Assembly: GCF_030272615.1 (NCBI RefSeq)
Contig: NC_081409.1
Location: 620,150,255-620,214,254 of the forward strand
Reading direction: 5' to 3'
Source: Cryptomeria japonica
Lineage: Eukaryota; Streptophyta; Pinopsida; Cupressales; Cupressaceae
Length of the DNA stretch: 64,000 nucleotides
In this document: in pieces, positions 34,986-46,500 of the stretch
Numbering within the stretch: position 1 is the stretch's first letter
Layout of the letters: every line of letters starts with the position of its first letter
Translations under genes and position numbers: made by a program
Notes under the pieces: generated by a model
What the model was told of the DNA's origin: nothing
What the model saw: the letters and a program-made list of their open reading frames with translations, nothing else
Database searches by the model: none

Positions 34986-35442
34986 TATTACCGTTGCTCA
35001 AAATGTTTAACATAAATCGCATGAAAGATTTAAATTCCCAAAACACTTAATGTAAGCTATCAACCAAATATGCACCATCTAAACAATGCCTATAACAAGT
35101 ATCAAAAGAAAACAACCTGACGAGCTACTCCATGATAAAATATATATAATGTACCTTGCAATATTGACATAAGCATTTCTATTATTCTCTTCCATTAACT
35201 TTATATTGAATATTAATTAATGAAATAGAATATCATTAACGAACATGAAAATTTTCATGGATGCTGCTTTCATCGAGTAAAAAATGATAAGCTTAAACTT
35301 GGTTTAAAGCCATCCATTTAGCTGATGCAAAGTTCTCAACTTTGACCACACCCATAGACATTTCAGCAAAACAACCAACAGACCTTCCAAGCATTCATGT
35401 ACATGAACTTATTTTCCTCGTCATTAAAGGAATCTCATGCAC
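34986..35442. other. Region downstream of THOC5, nothing specific seen
   Basis: Likely includes the 3' UTR of the minus-strand gene. The minus strand holds no perfect AATAAA directly after the stop that I could assign with confidence. Confidence 0.4.
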
Positions 35443-36831
35443 TTAGTCATTTAACGATGTCTTATCACTCCATGAAATCATCTTCCTCCTGTCTCTTCCC
35501 CTAATTGACCTTGACAGGATACTTCCACTCACCGGTTCAGATAACCCCACATCAGTCACTGTCGTGTCCTTGACATGAGAACAAGAAAGTTCATGGTCCA
35601 TATGAACGTCAAACAGCATTCCTAGAAAACTTACTTGATGCCCTAAAATTTGGTTATCCTCATCTTCTGGTAGAATTTTTAAGATTTGAAGATTCACCTG
35701 TTGAGAGAGTGAAGAGTTTGTCAACATTGTAATCTTAAGTTTCTGGATGACTAAATTCAAAGAGAAAATGAGACAAGTAATTCAAGAGAATATACAGTCA
35801 TAAACATCTTATCAATCAATCAAAACTCACTAGAAACGGGCATTTAATGTACATCTGAAAATCAGATACGCAAAAAAATGAGAAATGAGATGTCATAACC
35901 CATTTATCAGCCTTTCATTCTAACCTCATTACCTCAGCTTCCATGGTCCGTAGCTCATTGTACCATTCAAAACCTGAAGCTCCAGTTACTGTTGCATCAG
36001 ATACATCGAGCACACCTACTCTTGTGTCTGGAAGAGATGGTTTTAAACTATCCGAAAGCAAGCGCAATTGAAACAGTGGTGGCCTAAGAGGATACTCCAT
36101 GCTTATTTTCACCTGTCAAAAAAGGGGTAAGAGATATGATTTCCACATAAAAAGAGAAGAAAATGGCTTATAATCTCACCTTTGCTTCCAGATCAACAGG
36201 TTTTTGTCGAGAAGCATCTTCCCTCCTGTATATTAGACAGAATTCTCTGACAGAAAAATCCTCCCAAGGCGTTCCAGCTTTACTGCCAGATCTAACATCT
36301 GATGCAGAATCTGCATCTATATCCATTTGTGCCAATTCCATCTCATCATTCTCAATCTCTAGAACCAAAGCTAGATCATCCCCAACTTCTTCACCTAAAA
36401 TGTCTCCACATTTTGAGCTACCATAAATAAATCCTCTATGCTGTTCAGACTTCCCCTTACTGGGCACCGCACTTTTTGAAATTAATGCAAGACGGCTAGA
36501 GTTGTCAAAAGGAGATTCTTTCATCAATGGAGTTTTGACCCCATATGAATTAATTCCATTTATGGCCAAAGTGTGTGTTCCTGATGGAAGCTCCCCATCT
36601 TCTCTTGTACTCTCAAATTCTCCTTTAAGGGAAACACCCTCTCCATCCAAAGAAAGTGACGGATCGGTGCTTGGCTCTTCAACACCAAAAGAATTGGTTG
36701 AAACATGATTGTCTCTAACTTCTACCACAGACCAGCTGTGCAAAGTACACTTAAACCTGTGTGTTGCCCATGCCACATCTTTGAATGTGAGAGATGGCAT
36801 CTTGAGCTTTGTTAATGAATCAAGCTGTTCC
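35443..36831 (-). CDS. THOC5: THO complex subunit 5, last three exons
   Basis: Three exons with canonical splice sites: 36831-36180, 36112-35933 and 35697-35443, with stop at 35443-35445. The reading frame is open throughout, about 361 residues. Exon 1 starts EQLDSLTKLKMPSL after TACAG and ends in EAK before GTGAG. Exon 2 reads ISMEYPLRPPLFQLRL...EWYNELRTMEAE. Exon 3 has LQILKILPEDEDN, LGHQVSFLGMLFD, VGLSEPVSGSILSRS and RGRDRRKMISW. These are hallmarks of the C-terminal half of plant THOC5. By family knowledge, THOC5 is part of the nuclear THO/TREX complex that couples transcription to mRNA export and, in Arabidopsis, small-RNA production. Upstream exons are not found in the window. No disabling change seen, so probably an active gene. 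Confidence 0.88.
36113..36179 (-). other. Short intron of THOC5
   Basis: 67-nt intron between exons 1 and 2 of the visible part: donor G/GTGAGATT, acceptor TTTGACAG/GTG. Phase 0. The next intron (35698-35932, 235 nt) has donor GAG/GTAATG and acceptor CAACAG/GTG, also phase 0. Confidence 0.85.
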
Positions 36832-37804
36832 CTGTACAGCAACAAAAGCATTAATCTGAGATGACTCCATTCAATTTTCTAAGAAATTTCCCCAAAACAT
36901 GTCAAAGAACATAATACTGGGGAAGGAAATCCATATAACTGAAGGCACAAAACACCACTAAAGTATCTATGATATATGTCAGACATAGCATGCAAGCATA
37001 TTTTAATGGTTTGACATTCTAAGCATCACTGTAGACAAGCTATGATATATTCTTGAATCGTAGGACGCTCACAATCCATCTAGAGGACACAGAAACAATA
37101 ATCACAATGCAAAAATTGGTGGCAAGGACTATCACTCTTTTCCCAAACTTTTCACACCATATAGATCTGAGTCTCTGAAGTACACGAACTCCATTGAAAG
37201 CATTCAAGATGACTGAGATTTCAATAGTAACTGAAGTTTATAATTCATCGATAAAAATGAAGCTATCCAAATTGATCGACTCTTTTTGGCTTTTTTTCAA
37301 TAAAAAGAGAATACATTAACTGGAAAAATGCTGCCTTTTACGAAATGCCATAACCCCCTTCACTATGTGATAAAGAAGAGCAGACCTAAAGTACAAGAAC
37401 TATGGTAAAAGCCAGTGTTACAAGACACAGACTCAGCAAACTGATTTTTGACCCAGGCTTGGACTTAACACTCAAACTTGACCAAGAATCAGAAAATTGA
37501 AAAAACCATAAGGCATAAAATATAAAGATTTTAAAGAATTGAAAACTTTACCATGCAACCTTCAACAAATAGACATTAAAGACACAATAAACTAATCAAA
37601 AAGAAGCTACTTTGATCACATATACAAGTATACAGTAATCAAAGAAGTATAGAAGTAAATTTTAGCTTAAAGAACTAACATATTTAAATATGTAAATAAT
37701 GTCAAGTTCATACAAAACTCATGGATTATGAAATCTATGGCATCAAAACAAATATTAAAACTAGAAGTATAAGTCTACAACTCAAATGAGCTTATATTAC
37801 TAAT
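36832..37804. other. Probable THOC5 intron, no exon seen
   Basis: Begins (minus sense, 3' end) with the acceptor TTGCTGTACAG/G. The sequence is AT-rich without recognisable coding blocks. Confidence 0.6.
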
Positions 37805-38150
37805 CCCAATGTGCATAATTGTATGGCAAATCCTAGTCCAGCGTCTGAGATGAAATGATATCTACCTTGATATCAATGACACCAACATCAAAGAGATCTA
37901 ATTGCTCTCTATACTCCTTTGTGATGGCGACAACCTCTACCTCTAGGTCCACTTGATCAACCCATGCAAGGTCCTTCTTATTGAAGACAAGATTGTCAAC
38001 CTTAGTGATCCAATCTGAGCATTAATCAACCTCCTCCAGAGCGTGAGAGATACATCAATGACTAAAATTTGTCTATGATGAAAGCGAAGATTGTAATGAA
38101 CATAAACAAGATCATTGAACATTTGCCCTAACATCTTATTGCACTTCTTA
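37805..38150 (-). pseudogene. hAT transposase C-terminal fragment
   Basis: Minus translation gives KKCNKMLGQMFNDLVYVHYN and LRFHHRQILVID, then with a frame change DWITKVDNLVFNKKDLAWVD. NDLVYVxYNLRL followed by a W-containing acidic stretch is typical of the C-terminal end of plant hAT transposases. It is short, with frameshifts and no catalytic part. Confidence 0.55.
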
Positions 38151-38518
38151 AAAATATGTACTCAAACATAGTCCAATTGTGCTTGCATTTTGAACCACTA
38201 CATAGTTGGCTCAAGACAAAAATTGCAATCCTTTAAAGATTTGCACCATAGCACTAACCCTTTGCACCACGCATTTGAAATGAAAAGAAAAAATAACTCA
38301 ATCTTATTGTTCAACTTTCAGTTTCAAGTTCAATATTAACATAAAAATTTATAAAAAAAGAAAAAACTAAAAGTTACTATTTAAACTTAAATTGTGCCTT
38401 TAATAGACTTTTTCGTGGCTACAACGTAGTCCAAGTTGCCTTGCCTATGTCTCACACAAAGAGGTCGCCTTGTGTAAGTTTGTAGATCTCGATCTTAAAA
38501 ATAATCTTCACTTCCAAA

Positions 38519-38775
38519 CAGTGTTCCACGGGGACGCGTCTCCCCCAAAAAACCAAGTGTTTCCAAGACGGGGATGTTTCTTGGACGGGGAGATGCGTCC
38601 AAAACATCTCTTTGCCACCCCTCCATTGCTGCCACATCTCTCAGCCACGGAAGAGACGTTTCTTTCGTCTCAGTGCGTGGGAGAGATGTCTCTCAGAGAA
38701 GAGACGCCACAAAGAGACGTCTCTTGGACGCCTAGACGTCCCTCGACAGGGAAAGAGATGCCCAGGCGTCTCCTA
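38519..38775. repeat. GC-rich segment with GAGACGTCTC-type repeats, probable hAT end
   Basis: Starts CAGTGTTCC, like the hAT end CAGTGTTTCCC at 60566 (other strand). It has many copies of GAGACGTCTC and GACGGGGA motifs. The base composition contrasts sharply with surrounding AT-rich DNA. The partner end was not found, so the element is unresolved. Confidence 0.4.
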
Positions 38776-39229
38776 TGGCAGAAAGGCAAAAACCATGTTT
38801 TTAAAATTTTAAAAAACAATTTTGCATTGGTAAACGTAGCCCTAAAACAATGATAAGCTAATAAAAGAGACATTTAGTCTCATTTCAGTCATTTACAACA
38901 ACAAAAAAGGTTAAAACATCTAATTTACAATAGCTTGGAAACGAGGGAGGTGGACTGTGTTGTGAGGTATTCACACATCGCCCAATTGCAAATGGGGACC
39001 CCCACTTTTTTCCTGCTTTCTAGGATAGTGTTAGAGTCCTTAGCTATTAGCCTTTGCATTAGAAGGGTATAGTTGGTTAAGAGGCCAAGAGTCAAGTGGA
39101 TAGCCTTGTGTGAGGTGTGAAATGAGTATGAACTTATTAGCCTCCAGTAACGTCTAGATCACATGAGTAAAGCCCAACATGAGATCAAACAAAGAATGAA
39201 TGAGAGACTACTAGTTAGGGATGCTTCAA

Positions 39230-40815
39230 GTGCTCCTCTTCTAGAGCGAAATTCACTTCAAGTGCCCCTCTCCCAGAGCGAATTTCACTCTTGTTGCCTC
39301 AAGTCAAAGGCGAAGTCATATTCAAGTTGATTTTTTTAGGTCTTATAGTATATAAAGGCATAAACTAAGGCATAAAGTGATAAGGTTGAACTAAAAAGTA
39401 CATTTTCAAGTTGCTTCAAGTCCCCTTAGTTGAGAGCAAAGTTGTTCCTAGAACACACTGTGAACCTAGTTTCAACAAGCTTGAATGAATGGAATGAAGG
39501 AGAATGAGCAAGAAAACACTAAGTGTCAAGTTTCAATCCACTTCGGGTGCATGATTTTTGGACTTCACTTCATGTGCATCCACTTTGATTTGGACTTCAC
39601 TTCATGTGCATCCACTTTGGAGCGAACTTCACTTCATGTGCATCCACTTTGATTTGGACTTCACTTCATGTGCATCCACTTTGGAACGGACTTCACTTCA
39701 TGTACATCCACTTTGATTTGGACTCCACTTCATGTGCATCCACTTTGGAGCGGACTTCAATTCATGTGCACCCCTTGTGGAGCGAACATCGTGTACTCAA
39801 GACTCAGAACGAAATTCATCCTAAGACCTCATGTTGAACATGCTATCACACATTAGAGTTGAGAGAGTAAGTGAAAGAGAGCAAAGGAAAGTTAGATTCT
39901 TGATTTGAAATTCACTTCATGAGCATCACTTTTGGAGCGAATTTGACTTAGAAGCCTCGTTTGAGTGTGAGTTAGAGCATTTGAGTGAAGATAGCGAGCA
40001 TGAATTTGATTTGAAGATCACCTCAAGTGCTCCTTCTTTGGAGCGAAGTTTACTTTGTGTGCTCTTTGATAGGAGCGAATTTTCCTTTTAGGCCTTCATG
40101 TGCAAGGCAATTGGAGCGAAGTTTGATATGTTTTTGTGAGTGAAGGTTTGAAAAAACCTAAGGATTGAATTGATGAAACAATGAAGTGATCGAGGGCGAG
40201 TTCGATTTTGACTTGAAATTCACTTCAAGTGCTTGCAAAGTGGAGCGAACTTCATGTGCAAGGCAATTGGAGCGAACTTCATGTGCAAGGCAATTGGAAC
40301 GAACTTCAAGTGCATTGGTTTAGGAGCGAAGTTTACTTCGAGTGCTCCACTCTCAGAGCGAAATTCCTATAGAGGCCTTCCCTAAGCTTAGTTTGTCATG
40401 TTTTCATCAATAAATGGTTGAAGGACTCAATGTTAGAACCCATAGAATGAAGGGAAGTAAGTGAAAGCAAGTTCAAAGACAAGTTTGAGGGTAACTTCAT
40501 GTGCATCCAAGTTGGAGCGAACTTCATGTACACCCACCTTGGAGTGAACTTCATGTGCACCATCCCTAGAGCAAACTTCAAGTGCTCCACTTTAGGAGCG
40601 AAATTGCTTGTAGAGCCCTCTTCCAAGTTAATTTGATGCCTCCACCTGCATGAAGGATAAAGTATTCAAACCTGAAGTGATGAAAAGCAGAATTAGACTA
40701 AGTTTGAGAAGAACTTCCATTTGCCCACCCTTAGGAGCGAAATCTACTCCAAGTGCTCCTCTTTAGGAGCGAAAAACACTTCAATTGCTCCTTCATGAGA
40801 GCGAATTCTCTCTAA
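39230..40815 (+). repeat. Tandem array with GGAGCGAA(A/C)TTCA motif
   Basis: Dozens of imperfect repeats alternate GGAGCGAA with CTTCAAGTGCTCC or CTTCATGTGCATCC. The tidiest part, about 39565-39790, is a 32-bp unit (ACTTCACTTCATGTGCATCC...) in roughly seven copies. It lies in the 5' half of giant copy 1; copy 2 (52900-54560, minus) has the same GAGCGAA word with a different filler. Confidence 0.85.
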
Positions 40816-41410
40816 ATGCTCTTATCAAACCTGCAAATCACATAAAATCAGAAATTACGTCAAATTAGGGGGTTATATATAAGGTATATATCCTGTGTGT
40901 TTTATGCTCATTTGTTTGTTTTGCAGCAGATGAAGAAAGAAATCAAGGGGATCACGTTGGAGGAGGATTAAAACAAGTCTCCCAAGGAGCAAACTTCAAC
41001 ATCAAGATCAAGATACAAGGAAGATAACCTCAAGGGAACTTCATAATCAAGCACAAGAAGGTGATTACACAAGAGGCATTCACCTACACAAGGACATGAT
41101 CCACAACACCAACAACACGAAGGGAGTCACAGAGAAGGAACTCCAAAGGAGAGAAGCAGTTGTGGCATCAAGAGTTTGTTCCAAGGCAACATCAATACTT
41201 CAAAACTAAGAGGAAGACAAAATATATACCTTGCACTTCCATGATTAAGGCATTCAAGAGGATAGTTTCAGAAGAGTTAATCAAAGTTAGAAGATCATCA
41301 TCATCACCGTTGAAGCTGGATAATGATATTCATTCATAATGATGAATCAAGTCTAGAAGTGCAAGTTAAAGTGATATCCTAGTCAACATCCTAGTCACTA
41401 TCTCCACCAA

Positions 41411-42677
41411 TGTAATGTCCCCAATTTTAGCTGCTAAGCTAATAGGTGACATATGGAGGAATTAATTAAATTAATTTCTTATAAAGTAATTAAAATAAAT
41501 TAATTATTAAAAGTGACTTTATATTTAATTAATTTAATTAAAAAGTGACTTAAGTATAAAAATTAAAAATAATTAAAAGTCACTTAAATAATATTAAATA
41601 ATAAAGTGTACCTACCCTCTTCTAGAAGGAATCTTGTGATGGGTTATGAAAAGGATAAATAGAAGAGGGTGATTGATGATCAGGCAGATTAGAGATTGGA
41701 GTTTTGGATATGATGAAATGACTGATGCGTTGCATTGGTGGAATCTTTGAGGATGCAAACCTTCAGCAGATTGGATAGAAGCGTTGGACGTAACCCTAGT
41801 TCTTCATTTGGAGTAGGTTTGTGACGGAATCTACATTGGTGCCTAATTTGTGAAGTCTTCTCTCGAAGACAAATTCGCATTAGAGTGGGAGACATTTTCA
41901 GTCTTCCAATTTGAGCTCATTGGAGTTTTTGTTGCTGCCATGGCATTTATCTTGAAGAATTTATAGAGATGGTGATTTGGCTTTCATAGCTAATCGATAA
42001 CATTCAAGGGAGAGAGGCCTAATTGTTCAGACAGATTATGAGGAACATAGCTAGCAGATTCACGTTTGCAGATCTGAAGTCTATCAAACTGCTGTACCCT
42101 TTGATTTTATTCATTACTTGTCAAGAGGCTTCGAACTCATCATTTGAGTTAGGCGATTTGTTCTAGAAGGTTGCCGATATTATTTGTTATTCTTGTGGAG
42201 GGCAAATTGAATTATATTGTTGTTGTTGACGTATGAGTTGCAGACCCTAGGCTTCCACGATTTTGTTCACACCACTCTCTTCATGCTTCGATTTCCACTT
42301 TGGATGATTCCTAAATTAATAGGAATGATGGGCGATCCCTTTGGGACATATTGGAGGGCGATTTAGTGTCCATTTTGATACCTTGATGAATCCGTCCTGA
42401 TACTGGTCCGTGGTTCCTGTAACCTTCATTCTTCATTGTTAGATGCATATGATAGTGTGGAAACTTCTTGGAAGAGTAGGCTGCATATTGTATAATAATT
42501 TTTTGAGGTTGCATATCATTCATTTGACAAAATGACAGCAATAAGATATGTCTGATTATAAGCTCCATTTGTCTCATAATACATTTGTGGTTGTTGTCCA
42601 AACATTTATATGTTATTAAACTTTAATTGTGAATGTCTTTGCATGAAGAATCAGCATTAGATGTCCCTGATGTTACA
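41411..42677 (+). mobile_element. Solo LTR (TGTAATGTCCCC family) inside giant copy 1
   Basis: 1267 bp with TG...CA ends (TGTAATGTCCCC...GATGTTACA) and perfect TSD ACCAA (41406-41410, 42678-42682). The related unit at 51734-54811 has the uninterrupted site: its minus strand reads CACTCGCCAATCAAAG near 52355-52370. This gives an independent empty-site confirmation. No ORF supported. Confidence 0.9.
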
Positions 42678-42847
42678 ACCAATCAAAGTTCCACATCGGC
42701 ACATCCGGATTCAATGAACCAAGCTTGCCCATGATGGCAGAGACTTCGAGGCACCTACCCCTACTATTTATTGGTCGAATATTCCAGAGATGACATGTCG
42801 CAAAATGTTGTAATTATTTCATTGGCCAGAATTGAGTTTGTTGTAAC

Positions 42848-42865
42848 AAACCCTAATTAGGGTTT
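42848..42865 (+). promoter_or_regulatory. Palindromic telo-box upstream of TATA, giant copy 1
   Basis: AAACCCTAATTAGGGTTT is a perfect 18-bp palindrome made of two facing telo-box motifs (AAACCCTAA). It lies about 60 bp upstream of a TATA box. The same palindrome core is conserved upstream of the TATA box in 49853-60583. Telo-boxes bind Myb-type and PRC2-recruiting factors in plants (family knowledge). Confidence 0.55.
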
Positions 42866-42927
42866 TCATTGTAAAATCTTAGCCATCGATTGGATTTGAT
42901 CTTGGCCATTCATTGTAAAGAGCTCTC

Positions 42928-42935
42928 TATATAAA
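42928..42935 (+). promoter_or_regulatory. TATA box of giant copy 1
   Basis: TATATAAA within CTCTATATAAAGC, followed about 15 bp later by TTCATTTGTAAAGG, a block also conserved downstream of the TATA box in 49853-60583. Transcription on the plus strand is predicted to start near 42960. Confidence 0.55.
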
Positions 42936-43844
42936 GCTCAAGCTCTTCATTTGTAAAGGCTAATGGTGATAGAATAATAGTAAGAGAATAGTTAGTGAAT
43001 AGAGTAGTGAATAGTGAATAGAGCTAAGATGGTAGCTAGATTAGAATAGAAGTTAGATTAGGAGAAGGCAAAGATTGTTGCCAAATCTTGTTGTAAAGAG
43101 CAATTGATTTCATTGAAGTTATGGTGAACTTGATTTGTTACTTCAATAACTTGCATGATCTTTACTTCTCAATTTGCTTTCATGTCGATTAGATTGAGTG
43201 GAAGAAATTGTTGAATGCATTTGTGTGGACTCCGTTTAGTCCATACCACTAACCTTTTGTTGATTGTAAGTGTGTCTTGCATGGTCAACTGGAATGATAT
43301 GAGATTAACTTCAAATTGTTATATATCCATTGTTTATGCATTAACTTGAACGGTAATCAATGTGTGATGACAATGATTTGAATATCTTTGAATTGCACCT
43401 TAGAAGATTGCACTGAGCTTGCGTCAAATTGTTCAAGTTGATGGTGAGACCTCGCCCAATAGGATTCCATTAAATCATTCATTCATTTCCTTGCATTCTT
43501 AGGATTAAAATAGACTCTCTCAACCCTTTCCTTTTGCCCTTTTTTCAGTTCAAGCTAGTTTAGGACAAAAAGCATCACAAGATTGCAACATTAGATGATC
43601 AAGTTCCAGCGATTCAAGCATTCAACAATTCAACGTAAGTCCCTTTCTGATCCTAGCATAATCACATCAAACCAATGAGCTTATCCACACGTCATGACCC
43701 GGCATACCAGAACCTTGGGAGTTATCTCAAGTGATCCTTAAGCTAATCTTCAGCATTTGAGAAACTTTGTTCAAGAGAAGATAAGACACTTTTGGATATT
43801 TTATTTTGTGTTCGCATGTGCATGAAAAACACATCAACGGACTG

Positions 43845-44251
43845 CAAGTAGAATCAGCAAGCTTGGAAGAGGATTAGAGGAAGCTTCTTCATTCTTGCTT
43901 CAAGATTCAAAGTAGGAATTTGTCATTCTTAATTCCTTAAAAAGAATATTTGTTAATGGGTTAAATGTTTTGATTCAAGAACCAAATTGCAGCCATTAGA
44001 AACAAAGAAATTTAGAAAAAAAAACTTAGAAACCAAAATTTTTTTGTTTGCTTGAAGTTGAATATTAAGAATCAGCATCATTAATAATGATGCTGATTAT
44101 TAATATTCAACTTCAAGCAAACAAAAAATTTAAATCTAGTTTTACATACAAATCTAAGTTCTTTAGAAAAATAAATAAAAATAGTTTGCTTGAAAATTTT
44201 CTGTTTTTTCTTTTTAACATTGTTTGTTGCAGCATCATTATCACTGTCAAA
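43845..44251 (+). other. Leader region of hAT gene with large hairpin
   Basis: Contains a near-perfect inverted repeat (44040-44082 with 44086-44128) and, just before the hAT start codon, a likely 3' splice site TTGTTTGTTGCAG (ending 44232). No coding frame. Confidence 0.5.
44040..44128. repeat. 43-bp-arm hairpin, 3-nt loop
   Basis: The arms are complementary over 43 bp with one mismatch (44069 against 44099) and an AAT loop (44083-44085). The stem includes GTTTGCTTGAAGTTGAATAT at its outer part and ATCAGCATCATT at the loop. Confidence 0.9.
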
Positions 44252-46500
44252 ATGAGCTCTAACACCATGAGTGAAGATGCAAATGTTGAGATTCGTAGTG
44301 AAAATGAATCATTTGATAAAACTAGCACGGAAGAAGTGGGGGCCAGTCAAACTGAAACAAATTCTATTGGGAGTGGAAATTTCAACTCCCCTTTTGAAAT
44401 CCTCAAAAAATGGGCCAAGATCCCTTTGATCCAAAATCACCCTTAAAACAATTTGCATCTAAGGTACCAGCACAACCTGGGACCGCTGGGGGCACTAGAA
44501 AGTGTAAGTGCAACTTGTGTAATCTTGAATGGTTTGACAGCATTACTGGAACTAATGCTCACTTCCTTCTTGTTCAAGGCAAAGGTGTAGGAGTATGCCA
44601 CAAGGTGAATAAAAATTTGAAGTATAGGGCTAAAATGTTAAAGTTATGGGGCTGCAATGAAGATGAAGTGCCTACGTCATGTACTTTGCCACACAAGAGT
44701 AGGGCTTATCAGGTTTCTGCAGTTTCTTCTTCTAGTTTGCAAACTCAAAGGCCACCAGTTTCATCCAGTTCAGGGGCAGCAGAGGCTAGGGGTAAACATA
44801 AGATGGCTAGTCCATCTTCACAACCATTGGCTGATTTATTTAATATACAAGCAAAAGATGAGGCAGATGATGCTATTGGCAAACTCTTCTTTGCCAATGG
44901 CATTCGATTCCACGTGACCCGCTCTCCTTCCTATAAGGAAGTTGTGGCAAAAATAAAAAGGGTAGGACCATCATATGTGCCACCTGGTGAGACTAAATTG
45001 AGGACAACAATCTTGGATCAAAACTATTCCAAGATTAATATTTTGATGGAGAAGATGAGAACTTGGGTCTCAAGTGGTTGCAGCATAGTCATGGATGGGT
45101 GGACAGACATTGGGCATCGTCCACTCATCAATATCATGGTTATATCTGCAACAAGCCCTTATTTCCTTAGGGCTATTGATTGTTCAGGGCATACCAAGGA
45201 TGCTCATTGTCAGTTCCAGATCCTCAAGGATGCTATAGAGGAGGTCGGGCCACAAAATCTAGTGCAGGTAGTGACAGATGCGGCTCATGTGTGTAAAACA
45301 GCAGGGAAGATGATTGAGGCAACCTATAGACATATTTGGTGGACTCCTTGTTGTGTGCATGCCATGAATAATGCACTCAAGGGCATGGGTAAAATCCAGT
45401 GGATCAAATCAACTGTTAGTGATGCTAGAGATGTGCAAATGTTTATCTGCAACCATCATACTTCACATGCACTCTTTAGGACCTTCTCCAAGAAGGAATT
45501 CCTAAAACCTGTAGAGACTCGGTATGCATCATACTTTATTCTCTTGGAGAGGATGCTTGAGTTGCAAGAGCCATTGCAACTAATGGTTATGACAGCATAA
45601 TGGAATAGGTGGCCTGAGTTGAAGACACAATAGGGGTTGAGGGTGAAAGAGGTGGTGAAGAATGATCTCTTTTGGACGGATGCCAAATATATTGTCTCCA
45701 TCATTGCTCTAGTCTTCACAGTTATTAGATTTGGAGATTCTAATGCACCTTCCCTGGGAGAGGTGTATGACTGCATTGATTCTATGCTTGGTTAAATGAA
45801 GGATGTTGTGCGAGAGAAAGACCCTACATTGCAATTCTACAATGAGCATATTCAGCCTATCATTCATCGTAGATGGGAGAAGCTCAACACTCCCTTACAC
45901 ATGGCTGCCTATGCATTGAACCCGAAGTCGTATGTGCCAAGGCTAGGCAGAGTTACACCTATAGAGGATCCTAAGGTGAAAGACGGTTTCATTAGTGCAG
46001 TTGATAAAATGTATGTTCCTACAAAGGCTAGCCAAATTCATACTGAGTGGACAAAATTTGCCACTCTACGAGTATATTCAGAGGCAACGAAGATAGATCT
46101 CGAGATTAGGTCACAAGAGGACCCCGAGTTGTGGTGGACTATGCATGGGCCTAAATCTTTGATAACTACCATAGCCATTCGTTTGCTGTCCCAGGTTTCT
46201 AGTTCTTCTGCTGCTGAGAGAAATTGGTCTACTTACAGCTTCATCCACTCTGTTAAGAGGAACAGGCTTACTTCTAGGAGGGCAGAGAAGCTTGTGGCAG
46301 TACATTGTGCGTTGCATCTCATTGACCGCAACACATCTACGTACAAGGAGATTCCAACAGCCAGATGGGATGTAGAGCCAGAAGAGCCAGCACAGATTGA
46401 TGATGATGCTACAGAGATAGGGCTGGTTGGTATTGGTATAGATGAGCTTGAGAATTTGGGGTCCATTGACGAGTTTGACGAGGAGCTTGGGGATGATTAG
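44252..46500 (+). pseudogene. hAT transposase (DUF659 type) with N-terminal zinc finger, broken
   Basis: Starts MSSNTMSEDANVEI. A one-base shift near 44410-44430 leads into a frame that runs to TAG 46498-46500, interrupted by TAA 45598, TAG 45631 and TAA 45793. The total is about 745 codons, normal for plant hAT. Blocks in order: BED-like finger KCKCNLCNLEWFDSITG...H; DUF659 region with CSIVMDGWTDIGHRPLINIM; VVTDAAHVCKTAG (second Asp); WWTPCCVHAMNNAL; C-terminal dimerisation domain WWTMHGPKSLITTIAIRLLS with SSSSAAERNWSTYSFIHS (Glu). It would cut and paste its element using 8-bp target sites. Element ends not located. Confidence 0.88.

Larger units (their letters stand above)
38958..43839 (+). 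mobile_element. Giant solo-LTR-like unit, copy 1
   Basis: TSD GACTG on both sides (38953-38957, 43840-43844). Starts TGTTGTGAGGTATTCACACA and ends ACACATCAACG. It is collinear with the reverse complement of 51734-54811: same start, GAGCGAA repeat array, TTTTGCAG junction (40926) and same last ~600 bp. After removing the solo LTR inside it (41411-42677 plus one TSD) the unit is about 3.6 kb. It has no internal LTR pair, PBS or PPT, and no coding region I can support. A promoter-like segment lies about 0.9 kb from its 3' end, as in an LTR (U3-R-U5 order). Confidence 0.75.

Noticed and set aside
38470-38853. 127-codon plus frame and overlapping frames in the GC-rich segment
   Set aside because: Encoded by GAGACGTCTC-type repeats; all frames are open because of composition.
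39604-39856. Two frames with a repeated MCIHF...TSCASTL pattern
   Set aside because: Translation of the 32-bp tandem repeat in two frames; no independent evidence for a protein.
39230-40815. CRISPR-like look of short repeats with spacers
   Set aside because: Repeats are imperfect, spacer lengths vary, spacers are themselves related, and the context is a plant retroelement with no cas genes.
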